Virus record (IMG/VR): IMGVR_UViG_3300031851_002880
Span: 1-64,000 of that record
DNA: 64,000 nt
Strand: one strand, 5' to 3'
Source of the DNA: a virus
The notes under the pieces are model-generated. The model saw nothing but the letters and a program-made list of their open reading frames with translations. It was not told the origin of the DNA and did no database searches. Of the stretch, positions 1-7,859 are shown piece by piece. Position 1 is the stretch's first letter; each line of letters begins with the position of its first letter. The position numbers and the translations under genes are program-made.

Positions 1-2
1 CA

Positions 3-698
3 CTAAACCATAGCGTTACAGGTATTGATCAAAAAGACAATATTGATTTACTAACTTGTCAATTTTCAGATGATCAATACGATTTAGTTATTCACTTAGC
101 AGGCAAAAGCGGAGTACGTGAAAGTTTTAAAGACCCTGCAGGTTATTGGAATAACAACGTAGAAGCAAGTAGACGTTTATTTGAACGTTATGACGATACA
201 CGCATACTATATGCGAGCAGTTCGAGTGCTTACGAGCCCGATTTGAACCCTTACGCCGCAAGTAAGTATGTGTTAGAAGAACTTGCTGAACGTTATCCTG
301 ATACGTTAGGTATGCGTTTTCACACAGTGTATAGTCACAACTGTCCAAGAGAAACTATGTTCTTTAATAGATTAAGAAACGGTACACTTGAATACACAAC
401 ACCGCATTATAGAGATTTTATACATTTATTTGATCTAATCGATGCAATACTAATTCTTATCGAAAATCCTCATGTAAACGGGATAGTTGATATTGGTACT
501 GGACTGCCAGTAAAGGTCCAAACACTTGCACCAGAGTTGCCTGTTCGTCTAAATACCCCAGGTGAACGGCAATTTACTTGTGCAAATACAGAAAAAATGT
601 CAGCACTTGGCTTTAAACCTAAATACTCGGTAGAAAAGTTCTTGACAAATGATGATAAAGACAATATAATAAACATTACTAATGGAGAAAAAGTATGA
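3..698 (+). CDS. NAD-dependent sugar epimerase/dehydratase, 5'-truncated by window edge
   Basis: The open frame enters from the left edge (first complete codon at base 3), so the N-terminal GxxGxxG nucleotide-binding loop lies outside the window. What remains is the core of an extended short-chain dehydrogenase: the strand VIHLAGKSGVRES, the ILYASSSSAY strand with catalytic Ser, and the NPYAASK segment carrying the Tyr-x3-Lys dyad, then the MRFHTVY turn and a C-terminal substrate lobe. This is the pattern of UDP-glucose 4-epimerases and related NDP-sugar epimerases or dehydratases. It would supply an activated sugar in the cytoplasm. It overlaps the next start by 4 bases. Family assignment is firm; the exact sugar is unknown. 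Confidence 0.88.
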   Translation, partial: LNHSVTGIDQKDNIDLLTCQFSDDQYDLVIHLAGKSGVRESFKDPAGYWNNNVEASRRLFERYDDTRILYASSSSAYEPDLNPYAASKYVLEELAERYPDTLGMRFHTVYSHNCPRETMFFNRLRNGTLEYTTPHYRDFIHLFDLIDAILILIENPHVNGIVDIGTGLPVKVQTLAPELPVRLNTPGERQFTCANTEKMSALGFKPKYSVEKFLTNDDKDNIINITNGEKV

Positions 699-1438
699 AA
701 GACATCTTACAAGACATCGTTGCACACACACATTCGCTAGGTTTTCTTAATCTAGTTAAAGTGACCAATGATGAAAACAGTACAATTGAATCAATGGCAG
801 ACGACAGAAGTGTTGTTATGAACGGCAGTACTAATAGTGTGGTACCAGAGTTTGATAAGAGTACATTTGGTATGCCTAACTTAGATAAACTAAAAATGCA
901 TCTAAGCAATCCTGAATATAAGAAGGATGCAAAGATTGACGTTGTTAAAGCAGAGCGTAATGGCGAAACTATTCCAACACACATTCACTTTGAGAACGAA
1001 GCAGGCGACTTTCAAAATGATTATCGCTTTATGAATAAAGCAATTATCGAAGAAAAGCTAAAGACTGTAAAGTTTAAAGGTGCTAACTGGAATGTAGCAA
1101 TTAAGCCAAGTGTAATAAGCATCGGTCGTATGAAACTTATGGCAGCGGCACACTCAGAAGAACCAACATTTAATGTAAAAACTGTAGAAACAGGTGGTGC
1201 AACTGATCTTGTGTTTAGTTTTGGTGACCACAGTACACACGCAGGCGAGTTTGTGTTCGAAGCAAACGTTGAAGGTATACTAGCACACACATGGAGTTGG
1301 CCAGTAGCACAAGTACAAGCAGTACTTAACCTAGAAGGCGAAGTTGAAATGAGTATTAGTGATCAAGGTGCTATGAAAATTAGTGTAAACTCAGGTATGG
1401 CAACATACGATTACATCCTTCCAGCACAGAGCAAGTAA
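695..1438 (+). CDS. Sliding-clamp-like protein (T4 gp45/PCNA-like fold, tentative)
   Basis: A 247-residue protein with no catalytic motif. Its layout resembles a phage DNA polymerase clamp: an N-terminal helix (about 1-17), a FGMPNLDKLKMHLS segment near 59-72 like the F-x-hydrophobic-L helix of clamps, alternating strands, and a C-terminal half ending in a strand-rich EVEMSISDQGAMKIS and a final YDYILPA like the terminal strand of clamps. Length fits gp45 (228) and PCNA (about 260). GGAG lies upstream of the ATG. Adjacent to the DNA-modifying transglycosylase, so a DNA-metabolism role fits. The match is by pattern only; a structure prediction showing two or three clamp folds would settle it. 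Confidence 0.55.
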   Translation: MKDILQDIVAHTHSLGFLNLVKVTNDENSTIESMADDRSVVMNGSTNSVVPEFDKSTFGMPNLDKLKMHLSNPEYKKDAKIDVVKAERNGETIPTHIHFENEAGDFQNDYRFMNKAIIEEKLKTVKFKGANWNVAIKPSVISIGRMKLMAAAHSEEPTFNVKTVETGGATDLVFSFGDHSTHAGEFVFEANVEGILAHTWSWPVAQVQAVLNLEGEVEMSISDQGAMKISVNSGMATYDYILPAQSK

Positions 1439-3063
1439 TGAATACAGACTTAACTACAGCACAAAATGATTATGCACATTTCTTGCCTGCACTTAGTGGC
1501 TTCTATGCTACATATGTAGGCAAGCAACGTTTCGATGAATATGTAGAAAAGTCACGTATTCCTAATAACTGGAACAACGGTATTGAAAGTTTAAACTACT
1601 TAAATGCACAAGAAGGACAGTTCCAATACAAATGGAGTCTATACTCAGCAGGACATGCTGACTTAGATACAACTAAGGTTGTGCCTAAAGAAGACATGGT
1701 GCGTAACAGAGATAGAGAAAACACTTGGTTACTAGGTGATTCAGGTGGTTTCCAAATTGGTAAAGGTGTTTGGGAAGGCGATTGGAAAGATCCTAATTGC
1801 CCTAAAGCACAAAAGAAACGTGACGGTGTGTTACGTTGGATGGATGCTTATATGGACTACGGAATGATACTTGATATTCCGGCGTGGGTGGCACGTTCAC
1901 CTGAAGGTGCAAAAGCAACAGGTGTTAGTACATATCAAGAAGCAGTAGAAGCAACACGCATCAACAATGACTACTGGATGAAGCATAGAACAGGTGCTTG
2001 TAAATTACTAAATGTTTTGCAAGGTGAAACCTTTGATGATGCGGAAGACTGGTATGAGCAAATGAAAGACTATTGCGATCCAGTTAAATATCCTGACAGA
2101 CACTTTAATGGGTGGTCAATGGGTGGACAAAACATGTGTGATGTTGAACTCCTGCTTAAACGCATTGTTACTATACATTATGACGGACTACTCCAAAGCG
2201 GCTTACACGATGTAATGCACTTCTTAGGAACTAGTAAATTAGAGTGGGCTACATTGCTTACAGACGTACAGAGAGCTGTACGTAAGCACTATAACCCAAC
2301 GTTTATGGTTACATTTGATTGTGCATCACCTTTCCTTGCTACAGCAAACGGACAAGTTTATACATCTAATGAAACTCCAGATAACGGCAAATGGACTTAT
2401 CGAATGGTTCCAAGCGTTGACGAACTAAAGTATGCAACAGATACTAGAACGTTTAAAGATGCTACAACCCAAGACGGTATTTTTAAAGTGTTTGAAGATA
2501 GTCCACTAACTGACGGTTTGTTGGTAAACGATATTTGTACATATGCTAAAGGTGATCGTAATAAGATTGGTGTGCCTAAGGTAAGTGCAGGCGAGGTTGA
2601 GCTTGATAAGAATGATCAACCTGTATTAGACGACAATGATAATCCCGTTGTACGCAAGAAGGACTCTACAAGCTGGGATAGCTTTAGTTATGCTATACAG
2701 ATGGGTCATAACGTATGGACACACGTAAATGCTGTACAAGAAGCTAATAGGCAGTATGATGCCGGTGTTACTCCTAAGATGTTAAAAGGTGATAAGTTTC
2801 AAGTAAGAACAATACGTGATATGATTAATGAAGTATTCGAACAGCCTAGTAAAGAAGAGTCTCTAGAGTTAATTGAACTGTACAGACCATATTGGATGCA
2901 AGTGCCTGGTACAAGAGGTGCAATTGGTAAGAAAACTATATCTGCTAAACCTTTTTTCAACAAACTATTTGATGAACCTGGTGCCGTTGAAGATAATATT
3001 GAATTAGATGAAACCAAGTTGGAGGACCTAGAAGATGAGCAACTACACGGAGCAACACGATAA
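1438..3063 (+). CDS. dpdA: DpdA-like DNA guanine transglycosylase (TGT superfamily)
   Basis: 541 residues with the signatures of the tRNA/DNA-guanine transglycosylase barrel: GDSGGFQ at 100-106 (Asp101 matching the TGT general-acid Asp), MILDIPAW with Asp146, NVLQGET near 192-198, GWSMGGQ at 225-231, and VTFDCASPF with Asp294, the expected nucleophile. The CxCxxC...H zinc site of bacterial TGT is not visible in the C-terminal part, which argues for a DpdA-type enzyme that swaps guanine in DNA for a 7-deazaguanine (preQ0-derived) base. QueD-, FolE- and QueE-like genes follow within 7 kb, supporting this. Such bases are known to protect phage DNA from restriction enzymes. The start overlaps the previous stop (TAATG). 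The exact base inserted is not predictable. Confidence 0.82.
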   Translation: MNTDLTTAQNDYAHFLPALSGFYATYVGKQRFDEYVEKSRIPNNWNNGIESLNYLNAQEGQFQYKWSLYSAGHADLDTTKVVPKEDMVRNRDRENTWLLGDSGGFQIGKGVWEGDWKDPNCPKAQKKRDGVLRWMDAYMDYGMILDIPAWVARSPEGAKATGVSTYQEAVEATRINNDYWMKHRTGACKLLNVLQGETFDDAEDWYEQMKDYCDPVKYPDRHFNGWSMGGQNMCDVELLLKRIVTIHYDGLLQSGLHDVMHFLGTSKLEWATLLTDVQRAVRKHYNPTFMVTFDCASPFLATANGQVYTSNETPDNGKWTYRMVPSVDELKYATDTRTFKDATTQDGIFKVFEDSPLTDGLLVNDICTYAKGDRNKIGVPKVSAGEVELDKNDQPVLDDNDNPVVRKKDSTSWDSFSYAIQMGHNVWTHVNAVQEANRQYDAGVTPKMLKGDKFQVRTIRDMINEVFEQPSKEESLELIELYRPYWMQVPGTRGAIGKKTISAKPFFNKLFDEPGAVEDNIELDETKLEDLEDEQLHGATR

Positions 3064-3238
3064 AATTGCTGTACATTTACAAGAGTTATATGTAAAGCAC
3101 AGAACACTTGACGAAGAAATAAAAGTGTTGTATAATAAGTTTGAACCTGAACACATACTTAATAGAATGAAAACTCAAAAACTTTGGCTTAAAGACGAAA
3201 TACATAGATTAGAAACACAATTAAAGGCACTAGGATGA
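3035..3238 (+). CDS. Small helical protein, YdcH/DUF465-like
   Basis: 67 residues, almost entirely helical and charged. The C-terminal MKTQKLWLKDEIHRLE resembles the LKxxKLxLKDEI signature of the YdcH/DUF465 family, short antiparallel coiled coils of unknown role. A clear GGAGG (3021-3025) lies 9 bases upstream of the ATG, inside the end of the transglycosylase gene, so translation is probably coupled. It overlaps the next start by 4 bases. Function in phage is unknown. Confidence 0.7.
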   Translation: MSNYTEQHDKIAVHLQELYVKHRTLDEEIKVLYNKFEPEHILNRMKTQKLWLKDEIHRLETQLKALG

Positions 3239-3816
3239 CGTTAAAGTTAACCGGACTAAAGAACATAATTGAACCTGGAACTATTATTCCTATGGAAGAA
3301 CGTAATGGTAATATTGGTAGATGGGCAGAAGATAAGCTCGAGAGCTTGGGATGGACAGTAAACAGAGAAAAAGGTATTGACTTGCCAGAAGTTGGCGCTG
3401 AACTAAAAACACGTAAATGGGGTAGTACTAGCGGACACACAGTAGGCGCAATGTTACCACAAGATATCCTACATACTCAATGGCACAAAAGTAATGTCCA
3501 TGATAAAGTACAACATCAACTGAGAATATATCATAAAGTAAATGAGCTTACAGGTGATAATGTTGTTGTAAGCGCACAGTTGTATGACTTTACTAGCGAT
3601 GTCATACAAAAAAAGTTAGAGCAAGCATGGCAACATTGTCGAGGTGTTCTTCACCAAGGTGATTTGTTTGACTATATTCGTGGCGTAGATAAATGGGCTT
3701 ACTTAGAAATGCAACCCAATGGTTATTATCAGTTCCGTATTCAACCAGGTATTATGAAGAAGATGGAACATATAGCACATGCAACTAGATCAAAATTATT
3801 TGACTTTGGAGACTAA
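3235..3816 (+). CDS. Putative PD-(D/E)XK nuclease
   Basis: 193 residues. Glu/Trp-rich helix GNIGRWAEDKLESLGW (about 24-39) precedes GIDLPEVGAELKTRK (about 47-61), which has the Asp...Glu-x-Lys arrangement of PD-(D/E)XK nucleases and is very close in style to the MutH/Sau3AI motif (D-x-P-x-x-G-x-E-L-K-T). The rest shows alternating strands and helices without other landmarks. It could be a repair, recombination or host-DNA-degrading nuclease; its place directly behind the DpdA-like gene raises the possibility that it discriminates modified from unmodified DNA. That last point is inference only. Confidence 0.6.
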   Translation: MTLKLTGLKNIIEPGTIIPMEERNGNIGRWAEDKLESLGWTVNREKGIDLPEVGAELKTRKWGSTSGHTVGAMLPQDILHTQWHKSNVHDKVQHQLRIYHKVNELTGDNVVVSAQLYDFTSDVIQKKLEQAWQHCRGVLHQGDLFDYIRGVDKWAYLEMQPNGYYQFRIQPGIMKKMEHIAHATRSKLFDFGD

Positions 3817-3817
3817 C

Positions 3818-4339
3818 ATGAAACGTGATTACGAAAGTGGTGTAAGTGATACACCAATATTCTTTACAGGCGTAGAAGTTGAAAAGACTCCTGCGTTTGG
3901 AATGAAGACATTGTTTGTTACAGGTATACAAGACTACAACGAAGTAATGAAGTACTATGAACAAGAACAATGCGAACATATCTTCTTTGGTGCTAATCAT
4001 TCATATAATCCTAAGACCGCAGATGAGTTTGACGATTGGGATATAGCAATCAAGGCGTATGTAAAAGAAGGCATACTATGTAGTTTAGACATTCCAAGTA
4101 CTGTTAATTTAGAATGGTTTATGGAAGGTGGACTAATAGAGTATGAAAACTTCATTCCACAAATACGTGTTGTATTACCTTATATTAAACAGTGGAACTA
4201 TAACACAATGGTTAAGATCGATGACAAAGATTTTAAAGCAAGTAATCCAGGTGTTTGGTGCCATAGCCTACATGACTTAATGGATCGAAATAAATTTACT
4301 GATTGGGGCAAATATGGCCTTGACAAAGTTATTAAATGA
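3818..4339 (+). CDS. Conserved hypothetical phage protein
   Basis: 173 residues from the ATG at 3818, chosen because GGAG (3808-3811) precedes it; an in-frame upstream start at 3779 would overlap the nuclease gene more deeply. The protein is mixed alpha/beta with a TLFVTGIQDYNEVMKYY segment and HIFFGANHSYNP, then a Trp-rich acidic middle and WCHSLHDLMD near the end. I do not recognise a fold or active site. It is sandwiched between the PD-(D/E)XK nuclease and the QueD-like gene and carries a promoter for the latter in its last codons. Confidence 0.7.
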   Translation: MKRDYESGVSDTPIFFTGVEVEKTPAFGMKTLFVTGIQDYNEVMKYYEQEQCEHIFFGANHSYNPKTADEFDDWDIAIKAYVKEGILCSLDIPSTVNLEWFMEGGLIEYENFIPQIRVVLPYIKQWNYNTMVKIDDKDFKASNPGVWCHSLHDLMDRNKFTDWGKYGLDKVIK

Positions 4340-4348
4340 AAGTATACT
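4320..4348 (+). promoter_or_regulatory. Sigma70-type promoter before queD-like gene
   Basis: TTGACA at 4320-4325, 17-base spacer, TATACT at 4343-4348. Exactly 6 bases then separate the -10 box from the ATG at 4355, so transcription would be expected to start at or next to the start codon (leaderless message). It overlaps the end of the preceding gene. Confidence 0.7.
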
Positions 4349-4354
4349 AGTAAT

Positions 4355-4825
4355 ATGACACAACACGAATCGTATCATAATTATATGGGACGCAGAATGA
4401 GAGAAGAAGACGCAAAAATGGCAGTAGAAACATCTATGAATAAAGCAGAACGTAGTATTTGGGTAACCTTTAATAAAGAAGGTGTACATATGTACCCTGG
4501 CGCAGATACTGATCCTAAACTAGCAACAGGCGACTGGGATGATGTATCATTCTTAGGCATTCCGCATCGTCATATCTTTCACTTTCGTGTTCGCATTGAA
4601 GTATTCCACAACGATCGCGACATTGAATTCATTCAGTTTAAACGCTGGATGCAACGACTCTATGACGTCGAAGGCGTACTAGAGCTTAACCACAAGAGCT
4701 GTGAGATGATTGCAGATGACTTGTACAAAGAAATTTCTGTGAAGTACCCCAGCCGCTTTGTAGAAATCAGCGTAGCTGAAGACAATGAAAATGGCTGTTC
4801 AATTTACTATCCTAAATCACAATAA
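4355..4825 (+). CDS. queD: QueD-like 6-carboxytetrahydropterin synthase family protein
   Basis: 156 residues. The PTPS/QueD core is visible: PHRHIFHFRVRIEV with the metal-binding His71-x-His73, DIEFIQFKRW, LNHKSCEMIADDLY and VSVAEDNENG-type Glu142 region (sequence ISVAEDNENG). In the pathway, QueD converts dihydroneopterin triphosphate from FolE into 6-carboxytetrahydropterin, the substrate of QueE; both partner genes lie downstream. Oddities: the catalytic Cys normally four residues before the HxH is Leu67, so activity or chemistry may differ; the N-terminal 60 residues are extra. There is no Shine-Dalgarno before the ATG at 4355, which sits at the predicted transcription start. An ATG at 4385 is an alternative start. 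Confidence 0.75.
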   Translation: MTQHESYHNYMGRRMREEDAKMAVETSMNKAERSIWVTFNKEGVHMYPGADTDPKLATGDWDDVSFLGIPHRHIFHFRVRIEVFHNDRDIEFIQFKRWMQRLYDVEGVLELNHKSCEMIADDLYKEISVKYPSRFVEISVAEDNENGCSIYYPKSQ

Positions 4826-4838
4826 AGGAAACTATGAA

Positions 4839-5051
4839 ATGGCAATCGAATTTAATCGTAATGCATATACTAAGGTATTTAACGACTTGGATGCATATCG
4901 TGATTATTGTCGCTTTGAAGGTAAAGTCTATAACGAAAAGGCTTTGTACAAAAAGGATGATCCTAACTGGATCGCATACGAAAAATGGCGTAATTATATT
5001 AGGATGAAAGCCCGTAACGCAGGGCGTAATTTTAACAATCGGAGAAATTAA
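4839..5051 (+). CDS. Small conserved hypothetical protein
   Basis: 70 residues from ATG 4839, preceded by AAAGGAA; the longer in-frame reading from 4785 would overlap the QueD-like gene and is unlikely. Aromatic, basic protein (YTKVFNDLDAYRDYCRFEG, then WIAYEKWRNYIRMKAR and an Arg/Asn-rich tail). No recognised domain. It abuts the glycosyltransferase at 5052 with no gap, so it is probably in the same operon as the modification genes. Confidence 0.65.
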   Translation: MAIEFNRNAYTKVFNDLDAYRDYCRFEGKVYNEKALYKKDDPNWIAYEKWRNYIRMKARNAGRNFNNRRN

Positions 5052-6110
5052 ATGACTATCTATGTTGTAGATATCGAAGCAGTTGACACACGCTATACTA
5101 AGCAATGGAAAGAACATCTTCCTAAACAACTACGTCGATCTACAAATAATGATGTTATTGTTATCAGTGGTGGAGAAGTACCTCAGGCAACTACGCCTGG
5201 GGCTTTTCTAAATTTTGCAGGAACAAATAATTATAAATCACAACAGATGTTAGAAATTAGCAGAATGTTTGCTAATGGAGAAATTAAAGATAATGATTAT
5301 TTTTTGTATACTGATGCTTGGAACCCTACAGTTATTCAACTACGCTATATGGCAGAACTATTGGGTGTTGACATTTGTATTGGTGGCATGTGGCATGCTG
5401 GTAGTTATGATCCGCAAGACTTTTTAGGCAGACTCATAGGTGACAAGCCTTGGGTTAGACATGCTGAAATGTCAATGTATGAATGTTATGATGATAACTT
5501 CTTTGCAAGTGACTTCCACATTGATATGTTTACGGAAGTATTTGATGAGGACTATGCAGTTGATTGGGATAGAGTACATCGTGTAGGTTGGCCTATGGAG
5601 TACCTAAAGGATAGCTTAACTAGCTACAAAGGTATGGAAAAACGAGATCTTATTCTCTTTCCGCATCGTGTTGCTCCTGAAAAACAAGTTGAGATCTTTA
5701 GAGATCTTGCAATGCGTTTACCACAATACGAGTTTGTTGTTTGTCAAGAACAACAACTGAGCAAGAACGAATACCATAACTTGCTAGGTGAAGCTAAACT
5801 TGTGTTTAGTGCTAACTTACAAGAAACATTAGGTATTAGTTGGTACGAAGGTGCATTAGTTGATGCTATTCCTATGGTACCTGACAGACTAAGCTATAGT
5901 GAAATGGCATTACCGGAGTTTAAATATCCAAGTGCGTGGACTGAAGACTATGATGCTTACTTGCACAACAAAGATAAATTAGTTGCACAAATTATAAACT
6001 ATATGGAAAACTTTGATGACTTGCAGGTTTCCTTAGAGAAACAACGCACTAAATTAAACAAAGACTTCTTTAACGGTAAAGAGTTATACGGAGTAATTGC
6101 AGATGAATGA
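5052..6110 (+). CDS. GT-B glycosyltransferase (group 1/GT4-like)
   Basis: 352 residues. The C-terminal half shows the donor-binding lobe of a GT-B glycosyltransferase: LILFPHRVAPEKQVEIF (the beta-strand and E-K-Q segment), YEFVVCQEQQLSKNEY, then AKLVFSANLQETLGISWYEG with the Glu-rich E-x7-E motif, followed by AIPMVPDRLSYSEM. The N-terminal lobe is shorter and has ISGGEVPQATTPGAFLNFAG and DYFLYTDAW. It transfers a sugar from a nucleotide donor; the acceptor is unknown. Lying among deazaguanine genes, it could glycosylate the modified DNA base, or a virion protein. Follows the preceding stop directly. Confidence 0.75.
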   Translation: MTIYVVDIEAVDTRYTKQWKEHLPKQLRRSTNNDVIVISGGEVPQATTPGAFLNFAGTNNYKSQQMLEISRMFANGEIKDNDYFLYTDAWNPTVIQLRYMAELLGVDICIGGMWHAGSYDPQDFLGRLIGDKPWVRHAEMSMYECYDDNFFASDFHIDMFTEVFDEDYAVDWDRVHRVGWPMEYLKDSLTSYKGMEKRDLILFPHRVAPEKQVEIFRDLAMRLPQYEFVVCQEQQLSKNEYHNLLGEAKLVFSANLQETLGISWYEGALVDAIPMVPDRLSYSEMALPEFKYPSAWTEDYDAYLHNKDKLVAQIINYMENFDDLQVSLEKQRTKLNKDFFNGKELYGVIADE

Positions 6111-6456
6111 TGAAGATTTTGATTATTTAAGTGACGATCAAATTACAATAACACTTGACGGGAATTATACTTTTGACGATACAGTTACTATAGACACAAG
6201 TTCATGGGATGATAGTTTTACTACTAGTCCTAGTTCAATATATTCGCCCACTGGCAATGTTAGTATCGAAGGTGAGTTAACGGTAGGTGGTGTAGATGTT
6301 ATGCAGTCTATTAAAGATATGCAACGTGTACTAGGTGTTGTAAGTAGAGATATTGAAAAAGAAGAAAAGTATGCAGGACTAAAACTTGCCGCAGAAGCAT
6401 ACGAACGTGAACTAGCAAAAATTGAAACATTTGAAACTCTAAAGGATTCAAAGTAA
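6103..6456 (+). CDS. Hypothetical phage protein, possible virion component
   Basis: 117 residues from ATG 6103 (GGAG at 6090-6093). The first 50 residues are acidic and rich in Asp/Ser/Thr; the centre has GNVSIEGELTVGGVDVMQSI, a pattern often seen at trimerising stems of phage fibre or structural proteins, and the C-terminus is a charged helix (about 68-117) that could form a coiled coil. No enzyme motif. Overlaps the glycosyltransferase stop by 8 bases and its own stop touches the next ATG. Role unknown. Confidence 0.6.
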   Translation: MNDEDFDYLSDDQITITLDGNYTFDDTVTIDTSSWDDSFTTSPSSIYSPTGNVSIEGELTVGGVDVMQSIKDMQRVLGVVSRDIEKEEKYAGLKLAAEAYERELAKIETFETLKDSK

Positions 6457-6680
6457 TGTTACACACAGTTGAAGAACTAATTGAACGTTTAAGTTTAATG
6501 AAAGACAAAGCAATTGAACTACATCGTATCCGTAACCAATACAGTGAACTAAGCGGTAAACAATATGACAAAATACTTGCACAAGCAATATTAGATGATA
6601 TTCAATCAATGGCAAAACTTATTGCTGAAGATCGGCAAGGTAATGAAATTAAAACTAACATGGACGAATGGAAAAAATGA
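6456..6680 (+). CDS. Small helical hypothetical protein
   Basis: 74 residues, predicted all-helical from its heptad-like spacing (VEELIERLSLMKDKAIELHRI, then AQAILDDIQSMAKLIAED). No known domain recognised. TAATG-type junction with the previous gene and a 4-base ATGA overlap with the next, indicating translational coupling within this operon. Confidence 0.6.
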   Translation: MLHTVEELIERLSLMKDKAIELHRIRNQYSELSGKQYDKILAQAILDDIQSMAKLIAEDRQGNEIKTNMDEWKK

Positions 6681-7231
6681 TAAAAAAGCATTATTATAAT
6701 TGGCAAGATGTAGAACGTATGTGTGTCAGTATTGTAAATCAAATGTATACTGATAGTTGGAGACCTGATTATATTGTAGGCATTACCCGTGGCGGTAATG
6801 TACCTGCTACTATTATTAGTAACATGACTGGTATACGTTGTGAAGCACTTAAGGTAAGTTTACGTGACGATAACAGCGACAGCGAATCTAACTGTTGGAT
6901 GGCTGAAGATGCATTTGGTTATGTAAGTGCTGAAAATCGAATTAATGATGTTGCAGTTGATACAAACAACAGAAAAAATATTCTTATTGTAGATGATATT
7001 AATGATACTGGTGCTACATTTAACTGGATAATGAAAGACTGGAAGTCAGGTTGCTTACCTAGTAGTCACGACTGGAATGATATTTTTGGTTCAAATGTTC
7101 GTTTTGCTACACTAACAGATAACCTAGCAAGTGAATTTAATAGTAATGTTTCGTATACATGCCATGAAGTAAATAAAGCAGAAGAAGATGTATGGTTAGT
7201 ATATCCTTGGGAAGATGTAGGTACTTACTAA
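6677..7231 (+). CDS. Phosphoribosyltransferase family protein
   Basis: 184 residues from ATG 6677, preferred because it overlaps the previous stop as ATGA; ATG 6668 is possible. Type I PRTase fold: YIVGITRGGNVPATIIS (the PPi loop region) and NILIVDDINDTGATF, the PRPP-binding loop with the acidic pair and D-T-G-A-T. The hood region is not diagnostic. Such enzymes join a nucleobase (for example xanthine, guanine or an analogue) to PRPP. In this neighbourhood it could act on a purine or a deazapurine base; that is inference. C-terminus ends in aromatic/acidic VWLVYPWEDVG. Confidence 0.85.
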   Translation: MIKKHYYNWQDVERMCVSIVNQMYTDSWRPDYIVGITRGGNVPATIISNMTGIRCEALKVSLRDDNSDSESNCWMAEDAFGYVSAENRINDVAVDTNNRKNILIVDDINDTGATFNWIMKDWKSGCLPSSHDWNDIFGSNVRFATLTDNLASEFNSNVSYTCHEVNKAEEDVWLVYPWEDVGTY

Positions 7232-7569
7232 TGAAGTTACCATGGTCCGACATAGTAATTGAGACTAAAGATTTAACAGTGTATAAAGACGGATTTCCTG
7301 TAACAGAAGGACACATCCTTTTTGTACCTAAAGAAGAAAGTTGGCAATCGCTAACTAAATGTTTTGAGACCGCATATAAATGGGGTTTTGATTGGGTTGA
7401 ACGTGGTTATTGTGATGCGTTCAACATAGGACAAAATGTAGGAGAGGCAGCAGGTCAGTCTGTCATGTACCCGCATGTTCATTTAATACCTCGACGTAAT
7501 GGGGATATGGAAAATCCACGTGGCGGAGTTCGTCATGTAATACCAGAGAAAGGAAACTATAATGACTAA
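7231..7569 (+). CDS. HIT-family (histidine triad) nucleotide hydrolase-like protein
   Basis: 112 residues from ATG 7231 (TAATG junction). Shows the HIT pattern: EGHILFVPKEE, FNIGQNVGEAAGQSV, then MYPHVHLIPRR and GGVRHVIPEK. HIT enzymes hydrolyse nucleotidyl phosphates or phosphoramidates using His-x-His-x-His. Here the last two His are present (His82, His84) but the first is Tyr80, so either a variant active site or a non-hydrolytic role. A nucleotide-handling role alongside the PRTase is plausible. Family call is firm. Confidence 0.82.
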   Translation: MKLPWSDIVIETKDLTVYKDGFPVTEGHILFVPKEESWQSLTKCFETAYKWGFDWVERGYCDAFNIGQNVGEAAGQSVMYPHVHLIPRRNGDMENPRGGVRHVIPEKGNYND

Positions 7570-7774
7570 AGCAGGAGATTTAATTATACTGGCTGCACGT
7601 AAGCAAGCAGAAGGCGAACTTGCAGTACATCAAGCAAACATTGAAGTTTATCGTACAATGCCCGCAGGCATTGGCGAACACTCAGATGTTACTGAAGCAG
7701 TAATTGAAGAATTAAATAAGATGGCTGCGGCACAAGATCGTATTGATATGATCGAAAAATATTTTAGTGCTTGA
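7562..7774 (+). CDS. Small conserved hypothetical protein
   Basis: 70 residues, Ala- and Glu-rich, likely three helices (KAGDLIILAARKQAEGELAVHQ, DVTEAVIEELNKMAAAQDRID). AGAGAAAGGA precedes the ATG. Overlaps the HIT gene by 8 bases. The -35 box of the folE promoter lies in its last codons. No function recognised. Confidence 0.65.
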   Translation: MTKAGDLIILAARKQAEGELAVHQANIEVYRTMPAGIGEHSDVTEAVIEELNKMAAAQDRIDMIEKYFSA

Positions 7775-7799
7775 CAAAAACCTAAATACAATGTATAAT
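7771..7799 (+). promoter_or_regulatory. Consensus sigma70 promoter for folE
   Basis: TTGACA (7771-7776), 17-base spacer, TATAAT (7794-7799): a perfect consensus promoter. The resulting leader to the folE ATG at 7860 is about 54 bases and holds the Shine-Dalgarno GGAGAAG just before the start. I found no preQ1 or folate riboswitch pattern in this leader. Confidence 0.85.
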
Positions 7800-7859
7800 A
7801 TAACTATTGTGCATTGTATTACTAACCGGCAATCCACTGCCTAAACATCGGAGAAGTGA

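Noticed and set aside
7192-7230. Upstream start for the HIT gene
   Set aside because: The extra 13 residues are read inside the PRTase gene; ATG 7231 gives the typical TAATG coupling.
7800-7859. Possible riboswitch in the folE leader
   Set aside because: The leader is about 55 bases, with no preQ1 or tetrahydrofolate consensus and no stable hairpin that I can see.
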